From Aquisalimonas sp. (lineage in GTDB: Bacteria > Pseudomonadota > Gammaproteobacteria > Nitrococcales > Aquisalimonadaceae), in contig SLMR01000167.1 in the NCBI GenBank assembly GCA_007133445.1, positions 1 through 6,811 of the forward strand: a stretch of 6,811 bases of DNA. The letters run 5' to 3'. The position numbers and the translations under genes are program-made. How positions within the stretch are numbered: position 1 is the first letter of the stretch; every line of letters begins with the position of its first letter. The notes under the pieces were generated by a model that made no database searches, was not told the DNA's origin, and was given only the letters and a program-made list of their open reading frames with translations. Of the stretch, positions 1-5,795 are shown one piece after another.

Positions 1-180
1 ATGGACGAGTTCGTCGAGGACTATGACGGCGAGATCATCGAAATGGAGGATGAGGTCCTGGAAGCCATGCGTGAGTACACCATGGAAGTCGTGGACGAGG
101 TCTCGGAGAACGATCCCGAGTACTCCGGCAAGGTCGGCGCGATCCTGCACGAGTTCATGGAGATGACCGGCAAGATCTGA
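1..180 (+). CDS. Acidic hypothetical protein, probably the C-terminal part of a gene that begins upstream
   Basis: An open frame runs from the first base of the window to a TGA at 178-180, giving 59 residues. The first codon is ATG, but there is no upstream sequence in which to look for a ribosome binding site, so it may be an internal Met of a longer protein. The peptide is strongly acidic, with about 20 Asp/Glu against 3 Lys/Arg. It is predicted to be largely helical and has many Met residues, ending in HEFMEMTGKI. I see no signal peptide, membrane segment or catalytic motif, and I do not recognise a family. Codon use is GC-rich at third positions, as in the neighbouring genes, which supports real coding. 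A GC-rich hairpin follows 24 nt after the stop, consistent with this being the end of a transcription unit. Function unknown. Confidence 0.6.
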   Translation: MDEFVEDYDGEIIEMEDEVLEAMREYTMEVVDEVSENDPEYSGKVGAILHEFMEMTGKI

Positions 181-204
181 CGCTGGACCAAGCACCATCA
201 CGAC

Positions 205-226
205 GGGGCCGGCACTTGCCGGCCCC
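205..226 (+). terminator. GC-rich hairpin after the first gene, possible terminator without a U-tract
   Basis: GGGGCCGGC (205-213) pairs perfectly with GCCGGCCCC (218-226) around the 4-nt loop ACTT, giving a 9-bp all-GC stem. It lies 24 nt after the stop at 180, where a terminator for the first gene is expected. There is no T run on either flank, so it does not meet the classical intrinsic-terminator rule. It could act as an RNA 3'-end-stabilising stem or a weak terminator. The rest of the gap 181-313 shows no clear gene and no convincing -10/-35 pair for the next gene. Confidence 0.55.
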
Positions 227-301
227 CTGCATTGCCAGCGTGACTTACCCCACGACTACGTGCCTTGCTAGCCTTCTCAGAAGTCTTGTCAGGTCTCCGA
301 A

Positions 302-306
302 GAAGG
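302..306 (+). promoter_or_regulatory. Shine-Dalgarno site of the small membrane protein gene
   Basis: GAAGG sits 7 nt before the ATG at 314. It is a good match to the anti-SD sequence and fixes the start of the 94-residue reading frame. Confidence 0.6.
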
Positions 307-313
307 TTAGTGA

Positions 314-598
314 ATGCTGAACATCGTCCTCGCCCTCATTACCGTCCTTGCCCTGCTGGCAGCGGCTTACGTCCACCAGCAGCTGCCCCACCGGGTGCCG
401 ACGGTGCGGCACCTGCGCACGGCCAGGATCATCCTGATCGCCACGGGCATCGCCTTTGGCTGGGTGATGGCACGGCTCTACGGCGCCTTTACCGAGTTGA
501 ACATGGCCCTGGTGTTCCTGGCCAGCCTCGGCATGGTGCATGTACCGGCCGCGGCGATCCTGTTCGTGAAGTCGTGGAGTGTCGACGAGCGCGACTAG
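314..598 (+). CDS. Small hypothetical integral membrane protein (94 aa, about three helices)
   Basis: The 94-residue product has an N-terminal hydrophobic helix at about residues 2-19, a basic stretch around 26-39 (HRVPTVRHLRTAR), a second hydrophobic helix at about 40-57 and a third at about 65-86. It ends in a short charged tail, SWSVDERD. This pattern indicates a small inner-membrane protein with up to three transmembrane segments. The first helix could be read as a signal anchor, but there is no lipobox or clear signal-peptidase site. The start is supported by GAAGG 7 nt upstream. The gene stands alone on the plus strand and converges with the thioesterase operon, with only 5 nt between the two stops. 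I do not recognise the family and assign no function. Hydrophobicity pattern, SD site and GC-rich third positions make it very likely a real gene. Confidence 0.8.
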   Translation: MLNIVLALITVLALLAAAYVHQQLPHRVPTVRHLRTARIILIATGIAFGWVMARLYGAFTELNMALVFLASLGMVHVPAAAILFVKSWSVDERD

Positions 599-603
599 TG
601 CCC

Positions 604-1053
604 TCAGGCTTCCGGCGGCGACAGCAGGAAGTGCCCCCGTGCGGTGGCGATTGTGGCTTCGCGGTCGGTCTGCCACGTTTCCACGGACACGTTGGCGATG
701 CGCTGCCCCTGTCGCCAGACGCGACAGGCGGCGAAGGTGTCCTCCGGCTTGCCCGGCCGCAGGTAGTCGATGGAAAAGTCCACCACCCGCGGCAGCATGG
801 ATGCCTCCATGCGCCACAGCAACTCGAAGATCGCGGCGTGTTCCATGAACGCGCCAACGGCACCGCCATGCAGGGCCGGCATGGCCGGGTTACCGATGTT
901 GTCGCGGCTGAATGCCAGCCGGAACAGCAGATCGCCGTCATCCTGCTCGTGGAAGTCGATGCCGAGCATCCGGGCATAAGGGATCAGCTCGACCAGCTGC
1001 TGGTAGTCCCGCCCCTCTCGGGCGGCGAGCACCATGTCACGGAACTCATTCAC
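604..1053 (-). CDS. PaaI-family hotdog-fold thioesterase, distal copy
   Basis: The 149-residue product is a single hotdog-fold domain of the PaaI/YdiI type, acting in the cytosol on acyl- or aryl-CoA thioesters; the substrate cannot be told from sequence. The diagnostic region is NPAMPALHGGAVGAFMEHAA (about residues 55-74), with the HGG motif at 62-64 before the central helix and Glu71 at a position where related enzymes often carry the catalytic carboxylate. The central beta-strands follow, including VVDFSIDYLRPG and RIANVSVETW. Length is typical of the family. The start is GTG at 1053-1051, not ATG: an SD, GGAGGG (1064-1059), lies 5 nt upstream, and the nearby ATG at 1049 is out of frame. 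It overlaps the upstream thioesterase gene by 8 nt (GTGAATGA), so translation is likely coupled. It is the last gene of the minus-strand block. Confidence 0.9.
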   Translation of the reverse strand: MNEFRDMVLAAREGRDYQQLVELIPYARMLGIDFHEQDDGDLLFRLAFSRDNIGNPAMPALHGGAVGAFMEHAAIFELLWRMEASMLPRVVDFSIDYLRPGKPEDTFAACRVWRQGQRIANVSVETWQTDREATIATARGHFLLSPPEA

Positions 1054-1489
1054 GGCTACCCTCCACCCGAAGCAGGCTGCTCATGCCCGTGCCGACGGTG
1101 ACTCCGGAGTTGAGCTCGCTGACCGTCCCCTCGACGAACGCCACGGTGGCACTGCAGCGGTAGCAGCGCGCCCGCACCCGCAACCCCTCCCGCCCCACGG
1201 TGGCACGCTGATGGTCGATGCGGAGATCCAGCGGCACGACAGTTTCCTCGGCGCCAATCACTGTCAGCGCAGCGGCCCGGGTGGCCTTGTCCAGCAGGCA
1301 GGTCAGCACCCCGCCGTGGATCTGCCGCCGCCATGGATTGCCCACCAGGCCGGCATCCCAGGGCTGGTAGAGGGACACCTCCTGTCCGTCGAGGCGCTCA
1401 GTCAGGAGTCCGGGCGTCAGGGGATCATCGAGCATGGACTCCAGCCAGGCGGGGAATCGGCCGCCTGACGACCTGGCGGCGTCAATCAT
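1046..1489 (-). CDS. PaaI-family hotdog-fold thioesterase, proximal copy
   Basis: The 147-residue product is a second hotdog thioesterase, clearly different in sequence from the one downstream. Its motif region reads NPWRRQIHGGVLTCLLDKAT (about residues 51-70), with HGG at 58-60 and Asp67 in the central helix at the position where the family has Asp/Glu. The later strands contain VVPLDLRIDHQRA, also typical. It is cytosolic by lack of a signal peptide, and the thioester substrate is unknown. The ATG at 1489-1487 is chosen because upstream residues in this frame are a shadow of the DUF2750 gene, and because it overlaps the DUF2750 stop by 8 nt (ATGATTGA), with GGTGGA about 8 nt before it. The two thioesterases could form separate homo-oligomers or a mixed oligomer, since hotdog proteins work as dimers or tetramers; this is inference. 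Confidence 0.9.
   Translation of the reverse strand: MIDAARSSGGRFPAWLESMLDDPLTPGLLTERLDGQEVSLYQPWDAGLVGNPWRRQIHGGVLTCLLDKATRAAALTVIGAEETVVPLDLRIDHQRATVGREGLRVRARCYRCSATVAFVEGTVSELNSGVTVGTGMSSLLRVEGSRE
1059..1064 (-). promoter_or_regulatory. Shine-Dalgarno site that fixes the GTG start of the distal thioesterase
   Basis: Read on the minus strand, GGAGGG ends 5 nt before the GTG at 1053-1051. It lies inside the last codons of the upstream thioesterase gene. This strong site supports the GTG start and suggests re-initiation by ribosomes finishing the upstream frame. Confidence 0.65.
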
Positions 1490-1901
1490 CGTCCGGGTCC
1501 ACCGGGTCGTCCTCGCCGGATTCCACCTCAATCTGCTGCAACACGGTCGCTTCCAGGTCCGCCTGGAGTTCCAGCGGGGGCACTTCCACGCCTTCCAGCT
1601 CCGCATCCCAGGCGACCCCGACGAGCAGGTTGTCGCTCTCCATCCCGGGCAGCCATTCTTCAAGGAAGAACTCCAGCGCCACGGGTTCGGGGGCGAACTC
1701 TGCCCACTCGCCGGTGGCACAGTCACGCGCTGCCTCCTCCGATGCCCAGAATGGCATGACCATGCGCTCGTCACCTGCCGCCGACGGGGCGAGCGCCCAC
1801 CCCTCCTCGTCGCTCAGCCCGAAGACCGCGCCCTGCTCCACCGCGGTCTGGAGGAACGCCGCGTAGGCCGGATCCATATCGTCAGGTCCTGCTTCCATCA
1901 T
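1482..1901 (-). CDS. DUF2750 domain-containing protein with acidic C-terminal tail
   Basis: The 139-residue product matches the pattern of the DUF2750 family. Near the N-terminus is AYAAFLQTAVEQGAVFGLSD followed by EGWAL. Then come MPFWASEEAARDCATGEWAE and a block with FFLEEWLPGME, all hallmarks I associate with the family. The biochemical role is unknown; no signal peptide or membrane segment is visible. The C-terminal extension ESGEDDPVDPDDD has 8 acidic residues in 13. Two starts compete. ATG at 1901 (immediately followed by ATG at 1898) has AGGG 5 nt upstream and begins just before the domain. ATG at 1961 would touch the rnm stop (TGATG), adding 20 residues that contain rarer codons and no family resemblance. 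I prefer 1901. The stop overlaps the following thioesterase start. Confidence 0.85.
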   Translation of the reverse strand: MMEAGPDDMDPAYAAFLQTAVEQGAVFGLSDEEGWALAPSAAGDERMVMPFWASEEAARDCATGEWAEFAPEPVALEFFLEEWLPGMESDNLLVGVAWDAELEGVEVPPLELQADLEATVLQQIEVESGEDDPVDPDDD

Positions 1902-1960
1902 CGCTGCCCTGCTCCACTGCACGGGATTCTCCGAGAGTGTACCAGCGCTGCCGAGGGGCA

Positions 1961-2827
1961 TCAGACCTGATCCAGCAGAGACGGCGCCTGTTCCCAGATG
2001 GGCGTCGCCGCCGAAGGCAACGGCGCCAGGCCACCCGGCTCGAGCCCCAGACCCGGGGCATGGAAGTCGGAACCGCAGGACGCCGCCAGTCCGTGTCGCA
2101 ACGCCAGGCCGAGGCCATCGCGGATCTGTGTGGGCGTCGTGCGCCCGGTGACGACCTCGACGGCATGGCCACCCGCATCGGCGAACGCCACAGTCAGGCG
2201 CCGCAACCAGGCGCCGGTCATCCGGTAGGCGTACGGATGGGCAAGCACGGAGCAACCACCGGCGAGCCGGATCCACTGCACGGCCGTTTCCAGGCTCACC
2301 CAGCCTGGCCGCACCCAGGCCCGCCCCTGACGACCCAGGTACCGTTTGAACGCCTGTTGCCGGTCGCGCACCACCTCCTGCGCCACCAGCCAGTCGGCGA
2401 AGTGCGCGCGTCCCGGCGGGCGACCGTTTTCCCCTTCAAGCACCGTCGCTGTCCCGGTCACGTGCCTGCGTGCCAGCTTGTCGGCGATCGCCCGCGCCCG
2501 CTGCCATCGTTGCTGCCGCTGGTAGTCCAGCCCCTGTTCCAGGACCGGGTGCTCGTGCATTCCCAGACCGACCACGTGGATCTCCCGCCCCTGCCAGAGT
2601 GTGGACAGCTCGACGCCCGGGATGACGTGCAGGGCTGTCCCCTCGGCGGCCGCGCGGGCACTGTCAACGCCGGCCATGGTGTCATGGTCGGTCACCGCCA
2701 GATGGGTCACGCCGCGACCCACTGCGCGCGCCACCAGGTCCTCGGGCGAGAGGGCGCCATCGGAGGCCGTGGTATGGGCGTGCAGATCCGGCAGGAACGG
2801 GCGAGGACTGGCTTCCGGGATTTGCAT
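1961..2827 (-). CDS. rnm: RNase AM / 3',5'-nucleoside bisphosphate phosphatase (PHP family, YciV/TrpH-like)
   Basis: The 288-residue protein is a PHP-domain metal-dependent phosphoesterase that aligns by eye with E. coli YciV (RnaM, about 293 aa). Visible metal ligands are DLHAHTTASDG (His16, His18, Asp23), TDHD (Asp47-Asp49), PGVEL (Glu73), EIH (His84), LAHP (His197) and GSDFH (Asp254, His256). Subfamily blocks include RAHFADWLV, FKRYLGRQGRAWVRPGW and WLRRLTVAFA, which resemble the YciV sequence closely. The family hydrolyses 3',5'-bisphosphonucleotides such as pAp and trims RNA 5' ends, including the 5' ends of rRNAs, in the cytosol with bound Mn2+ or similar ions. The ATG at 2827 has no recognisable SD, so initiation may be weak or leaderless. 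It is the first gene of the minus-strand block and is divergent from the MCE operon. Confidence 0.93.
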   Translation of the reverse strand: MQIPEASPRPFLPDLHAHTTASDGALSPEDLVARAVGRGVTHLAVTDHDTMAGVDSARAAAEGTALHVIPGVELSTLWQGREIHVVGLGMHEHPVLEQGLDYQRQQRWQRARAIADKLARRHVTGTATVLEGENGRPPGRAHFADWLVAQEVVRDRQQAFKRYLGRQGRAWVRPGWVSLETAVQWIRLAGGCSVLAHPYAYRMTGAWLRRLTVAFADAGGHAVEVVTGRTTPTQIRDGLGLALRHGLAASCGSDFHAPGLGLEPGGLAPLPSAATPIWEQAPSLLDQV

Positions 2828-2888
2828 CTGACCGATGGTCCCGCGATCCTTGCGTCAAAGCAACGCGAACCTGCCACCGGATGACCCC
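2828..2888. promoter_or_regulatory. Divergent intergenic region between rnm and the MCE operon
   Basis: This gap of about 61 bp must hold or border promoters for two divergent operons. On the minus strand TTGACG (2858-2853) is a good -35-like hexamer, but no convincing -10 follows at the right spacing. If it were used, transcription would begin very near the rnm ATG. On the plus strand TTGCAT (2822-2827) and GATCCT (2845-2850), 17 nt apart, are only a weak pair. Neither start codon has a strong SD. The region holds the inverted motif TTGCGTCAAAGCAA (2850-2863), a 4-bp arm repeat too short to call an operator. Confidence 0.4.
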
Positions 2889-4025
2889 ATGCCCAGGGCC
2901 GACACCTCTGACAGCGCTCCAAGGCCACCAACCGTCTCCTGGGATCCGGAGCAGCGCCTCCTGTCCTATGCGGGTGACTGGACCTGGCAGGGTTTCGCCA
3001 GGGGCACACCGGCACTGCCCAACACGGGCACCACGAAGGAAGGCGTCCGCCTGGACACCAGTGCACTGAGCCATCTGGACACGGCCGGTGCAGTCGCACT
3101 GCAACGCCACCTGGACGAGCTGGAACGCGCCGGACGGGTCGTGGACCTGGAACACGTTGCCGCCCCTCACCGGGAACTGCTGGCGCTCGTCACCGGGCAC
3201 CGGCTACCGCCGGCCGAGGCTTCGCAGCGTCAGCCCCTGCTGCATCGGCTCGGCGCCGCCACCGTAGACGCGTTCCAGCGCATGAACGCTTTTCTGAGTT
3301 TTGTGGGTGAGGTCAATGCCGATAGCCTGCCTCGCCTGCTGCGTCCGCACCGGCTGCGCTGGCGCCAGGTGGTCGGGGAAATGGAGCACGCCGGCGTACG
3401 CGCCCTGCCGATCCTTGGCCTGCTGGTGTTTCTCACCGGCGTGGTCATCGCCTATCAAGGCGGTGAGCCGCTACGCCAGTACGGCGCGACGATCTTCCTG
3501 GTGGATCTGCTGACGCTGACGATGCTGCGGGAAATGGCACCGCTGATGACTGCCATCATCGTTGCCGGGCGGACCGGGTCCGCCTTTACCGCCCAGATCG
3601 GCACCATGCGTATTACCGAGGAAGTGGACGCCCTGCGAGTCATCGGCATCACGCCCTACGAGATGCTTGTGCTCCCCAAAGTGCTGGCGCTGGTGCTCGT
3701 GATGCCGCTGCTGACCATCTTTGCTGATATCTTCGGCATGCTGGGCGGCATGGTGGTGGCCACCACCTATTTCGGGATCGGCCTGGAGGAGTTTATCCAG
3801 CGCGTCCCGGAGGCGGTGGCGGCAAGCAGCTTCTGGGTCGGCATCATCAAGGCCCCCGTATTCGCGGTCATCATCGCCATGGTGGCCTGCTACCACGGGT
3901 TCCACGTGCAGAACAGCACTGAAAGCGTGGGTCGCGCTACCACCCAGAGCGTCGTCCAGGGGATCTTTCTCGTAATTGTGGCCGACGCGGCCTTTTCCGT
4001 GGTCTTCAGCCAGCTCAATCTATGA
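2889..4025 (+). CDS. MlaE-family ABC transporter permease with N-terminal STAS domain
   Basis: The 378-residue protein is the inner-membrane permease of an MCE-type lipid transporter. Residues about 20-105 form a STAS domain (LDTSALSHLDTAGAVAL at 55-71), the equivalent of a separate MlaB protein. Thr65 takes the place of the conserved Ser/Thr of STAS proteins. A linker and amphipathic region (about 125-165) lead into the MlaE domain, with hydrophobic helices near 172-190, 200-230, 258-295, 310-335 and 352-375. The MlaE signature REMAPLMTAIIVAGRTGSAF (214-233), followed by GTMRITEEVDALRVIG, is clear. The start is uncertain: ATG at 2889 leaves room for divergent promoters, whereas ATG at 2835 would add 18 residues and leave only 7 nt to the rnm start. 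Neither has a strong SD. The stop overlaps the ATPase start as ATGA. Confidence 0.9.
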   Translation: MPRADTSDSAPRPPTVSWDPEQRLLSYAGDWTWQGFARGTPALPNTGTTKEGVRLDTSALSHLDTAGAVALQRHLDELERAGRVVDLEHVAAPHRELLALVTGHRLPPAEASQRQPLLHRLGAATVDAFQRMNAFLSFVGEVNADSLPRLLRPHRLRWRQVVGEMEHAGVRALPILGLLVFLTGVVIAYQGGEPLRQYGATIFLVDLLTLTMLREMAPLMTAIIVAGRTGSAFTAQIGTMRITEEVDALRVIGITPYEMLVLPKVLALVLVMPLLTIFADIFGMLGGMVVATTYFGIGLEEFIQRVPEAVAASSFWVGIIKAPVFAVIIAMVACYHGFHVQNSTESVGRATTQSVVQGIFLVIVADAAFSVVFSQLNL

Positions 4026-4837
4026 CCGATATCGCCGGGACAATGCACCCTGACCCTACGCCGGAGCAGGTCATCCGCGTGGAGGGACTGTGTACCCGGT
4101 TCGGGGATACGGTCGTTCACGAGGATCTCTGCCTGGACGTGCGGCGTGGCGAAATCCTCGGCCTGGTGGGTGGCAGTGGAACCGGCAAGACGGTCCTGTT
4201 ACGCGAGATCATGTTGCTGCATTCGCCCCAGGCGGGCCACATCAGCCTGTTCGGCCAGGACGCTACCAGCATGGACCGGCACGAGCTGCGTCGTCTGCGC
4301 CGGCGGATGGGCGTGCTGTTCCAGCACGGCGCCCTGTTCACCGGGTTGTCGGTCCGGGAGAACGTAACCATGGTGATCCGCGAGCATGCACGCCTGAGCC
4401 GGGAACACTGCCGTGAACTCGCCGGCCTGAAGATCGCCCTGGCCGGCCTGCCGGCCAACGCCGCGGACAAGCGCCCGGACGCCCTGAGTGGCGGCATGGT
4501 CAAGCGGGCCGCCCTCGCCCGGGCCCTCGCCCTGGACCCGGAGTTGCTGTTCCTGGACGAGCCCACGTCCGGACTGGACCCAGTAGGCGCGGCGGCATTC
4601 GACGACTTGATCGTCGAACTCAGGGATCTTCTCGGGTTGACCGTCGTGATGATCACCCACGACCCCGAGTCGCTGCGCCAGGCCACCGACCGGGTGGCGT
4701 TCCTGGCCCACCGCAAGGTCTGGGCACTGGCGCCCATGGCGGAGTTGCTTGCAAGCAGTGACCCCACCATACGTGCATACTTCCAGGGGGCCCGCGCCCG
4801 CCCGGGTAGCGGGCCGCCATCGGCTGCAGGTGAGTGA
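4022..4837 (+). CDS. MlaF-type ABC transporter ATP-binding protein of the MCE transporter
   Basis: The 271-residue protein is the cytosolic ATPase that powers the MlaE-type permease encoded just upstream. All motifs are intact: Walker A GGSGTGKT (50-57), Q-loop in LFQHGALF (Gln101), ABC signature LSGGM (155-159) followed by KRAALARALA, Walker B LLFLDE (175-180) with PTSGLDP, and H-loop His213 in ITHD. LFQHGALFTGLSVRENV and the C-terminal YFQGARAR are typical of the MlaF subfamily. About 12 residues precede the first strand, and a Pro/Gly-rich tail of about 12 residues (PGSGPPSAAGE) follows. In E. coli a C-terminal extension of MlaF contacts the STAS protein MlaB; whether this tail does so is open. 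The start overlaps the permease stop (ATGA), implying coupled translation and balanced subunit amounts. Confidence 0.95.
   Translation: MTDIAGTMHPDPTPEQVIRVEGLCTRFGDTVVHEDLCLDVRRGEILGLVGGSGTGKTVLLREIMLLHSPQAGHISLFGQDATSMDRHELRRLRRRMGVLFQHGALFTGLSVRENVTMVIREHARLSREHCRELAGLKIALAGLPANAADKRPDALSGGMVKRAALARALALDPELLFLDEPTSGLDPVGAAAFDDLIVELRDLLGLTVVMITHDPESLRQATDRVAFLAHRKVWALAPMAELLASSDPTIRAYFQGARARPGSGPPSAAGE
4828..4834 (+). promoter_or_regulatory. Shine-Dalgarno site that decides the MCE protein start
   Basis: AGGTGAG lies 5 nt before the ATG at 4840, inside the last codons of the ATPase gene. An in-frame GTG at 4834 would extend the protein by two residues, but it forms part of this SD, so ATG at 4840 is preferred. 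Confidence 0.6.
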
Positions 4838-4839
4838 GC

Positions 4840-5781
4840 ATGTTCAGTCGCGTCAGTTACAGTCTCGTCGGTTTGTTCGTGATCATCCTGGGCACCGCTC
4901 TGCTCGCCGCGGGGTTGTGGTTCAGCGCGGATGTCGGGCGCGACGACGGCAAGCGCTACCTGTTGTTCCCGGACGAGCCCCTGACAGGCCTGAGCCGCAA
5001 CTCCGCCGTGAAGTACCAGGGGCTGGACGTAGGCCGGGTACGCGAGCTCGGACTGGATGACGACGGTCGGGTCAGGGTGCTCATCAGCGTGGACGAGAAC
5101 GCGCCGGTCTATGCCGACACCCGGGTCCGGCTGGCCAGTCAGGGGCTCACCGGACTGGGGCACCTGGAACTGGTTCCCGGCAGCCCGGAGGCGGGCCCAG
5201 CCCCCACAAATGGCTACGCGCACCCCGTGCTCGAGCCCGCGCCCTCGCTGCGTACGCGGCTGGAGCGGGCCGCCGAGGATGGCCTGGCCAGCATGGACCG
5301 GATGGCCACACGCCTGGAGCATCTGCTGAGCGAGGAGAACGTGGAGGCGCTGGCCGCCACCGTGGATCACCTTGAAAAGATCAGCGGCACGCTGGCGGAG
5401 AACTCGGAGTACATGGGGGCCACGCTCCGGGAGACGGAGCTGCTGGTCCGCGAGACGCGGGCCGTCGTGGAGGCGGCACCGGACACCCTGCGGCAGATGG
5501 AACGAACACTGGCGCGCTTCGACAGCAGTCTCGGCGAATTCGACAAGGCCGCGGGCAGTATCGACGCCCTGGCGCATTCCCTGCGTGACACCGGCGAGCG
5601 CGGCGGGGATACCCTGGAACGCATCAACCGCGAGACGTTGCCGGAGATCAACCGCCTGCTGATGGACATGCGCGGCATGACCCACACCTTCGATCGTCTC
5701 GGCCAGGATCTCTCCGATAACCCCAACCAGCTCCTGTTCGGGCCACCGCGGCGCAGCCCTGGACCCGGCGAGCGGAACTGA
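4840..5781 (+). CDS. MlaD/MCE-domain periplasmic substrate-binding protein with long helical C-terminus
   Basis: The 313-residue protein has one N-terminal membrane helix (about residues 8-29) and a single MCE domain (about 38-113) with the pattern FPDEPLTGLSRNSAVKYQGLD, GRV and VRLASQGLTGLGHLEL. A long, mostly helical region (about 136-293), rich in Leu, Glu and Arg, follows, and the tail contains NPNQLLFGPPRR and PGPG. MCE proteins assemble as hexameric rings with a central lipid channel. E. coli MlaD is only about 183 aa, so the extra 130 or so residues resemble the helical barrel or needle of PqiB and of actinobacterial Mce proteins. It should be anchored in the inner membrane by its N-terminal helix, bound to the permease, and project into the periplasm. 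The gap after the ATPase stop is 2 nt; the lipoprotein gene follows after 14 nt. Confidence 0.93.
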   Translation: MFSRVSYSLVGLFVIILGTALLAAGLWFSADVGRDDGKRYLLFPDEPLTGLSRNSAVKYQGLDVGRVRELGLDDDGRVRVLISVDENAPVYADTRVRLASQGLTGLGHLELVPGSPEAGPAPTNGYAHPVLEPAPSLRTRLERAAEDGLASMDRMATRLEHLLSEENVEALAATVDHLEKISGTLAENSEYMGATLRETELLVRETRAVVEAAPDTLRQMERTLARFDSSLGEFDKAAGSIDALAHSLRDTGERGGDTLERINRETLPEINRLLMDMRGMTHTFDRLGQDLSDNPNQLLFGPPRRSPGPGERN

Positions 5782-5795
5782 CGAAAGATCACTTC

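Noticed and set aside
232..259. Possible promoter TTGCCA with GACTAC for the small membrane gene
   Set aside because: The -10 candidate has too few matches to the consensus to support a call.
265..1101. Open frame of 278 codons on the plus strand across the small membrane gene and distal thioesterase
   Set aside because: It is out of frame with the SD-supported gene at 314, antisense to the thioesterase, and its translation is Arg/Pro/Gly-rich as expected for a shadow frame.
1902..2276. N-terminal extension of the DUF2750 frame, overlapping rnm
   Set aside because: The frame stays open upstream, but these residues lie inside rnm coding sequence or lack family resemblance; the 1901 start has a better SD.
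1937..2884. Open frame of 315 codons on the plus strand opposite rnm
   Set aside because: The minus-strand frame encodes a complete PHP active site; the plus-strand translation shows no motif and spans the divergent promoter region.
4746..4757. Perfect 12-bp palindrome TGCTTGCAAGCA in the ATPase gene
   Set aside because: It encodes ordinary residues near the C-terminus, occurs once in the window as far as I can see, and is not in a regulatory position.
4117..5685. Long open frame of 522 codons on the minus strand opposite the ATPase and MCE genes
   Set aside because: It is antisense to two genes with full family motifs. High GC lowers stop-codon frequency, and its translation is low-complexity with no recognisable domain.
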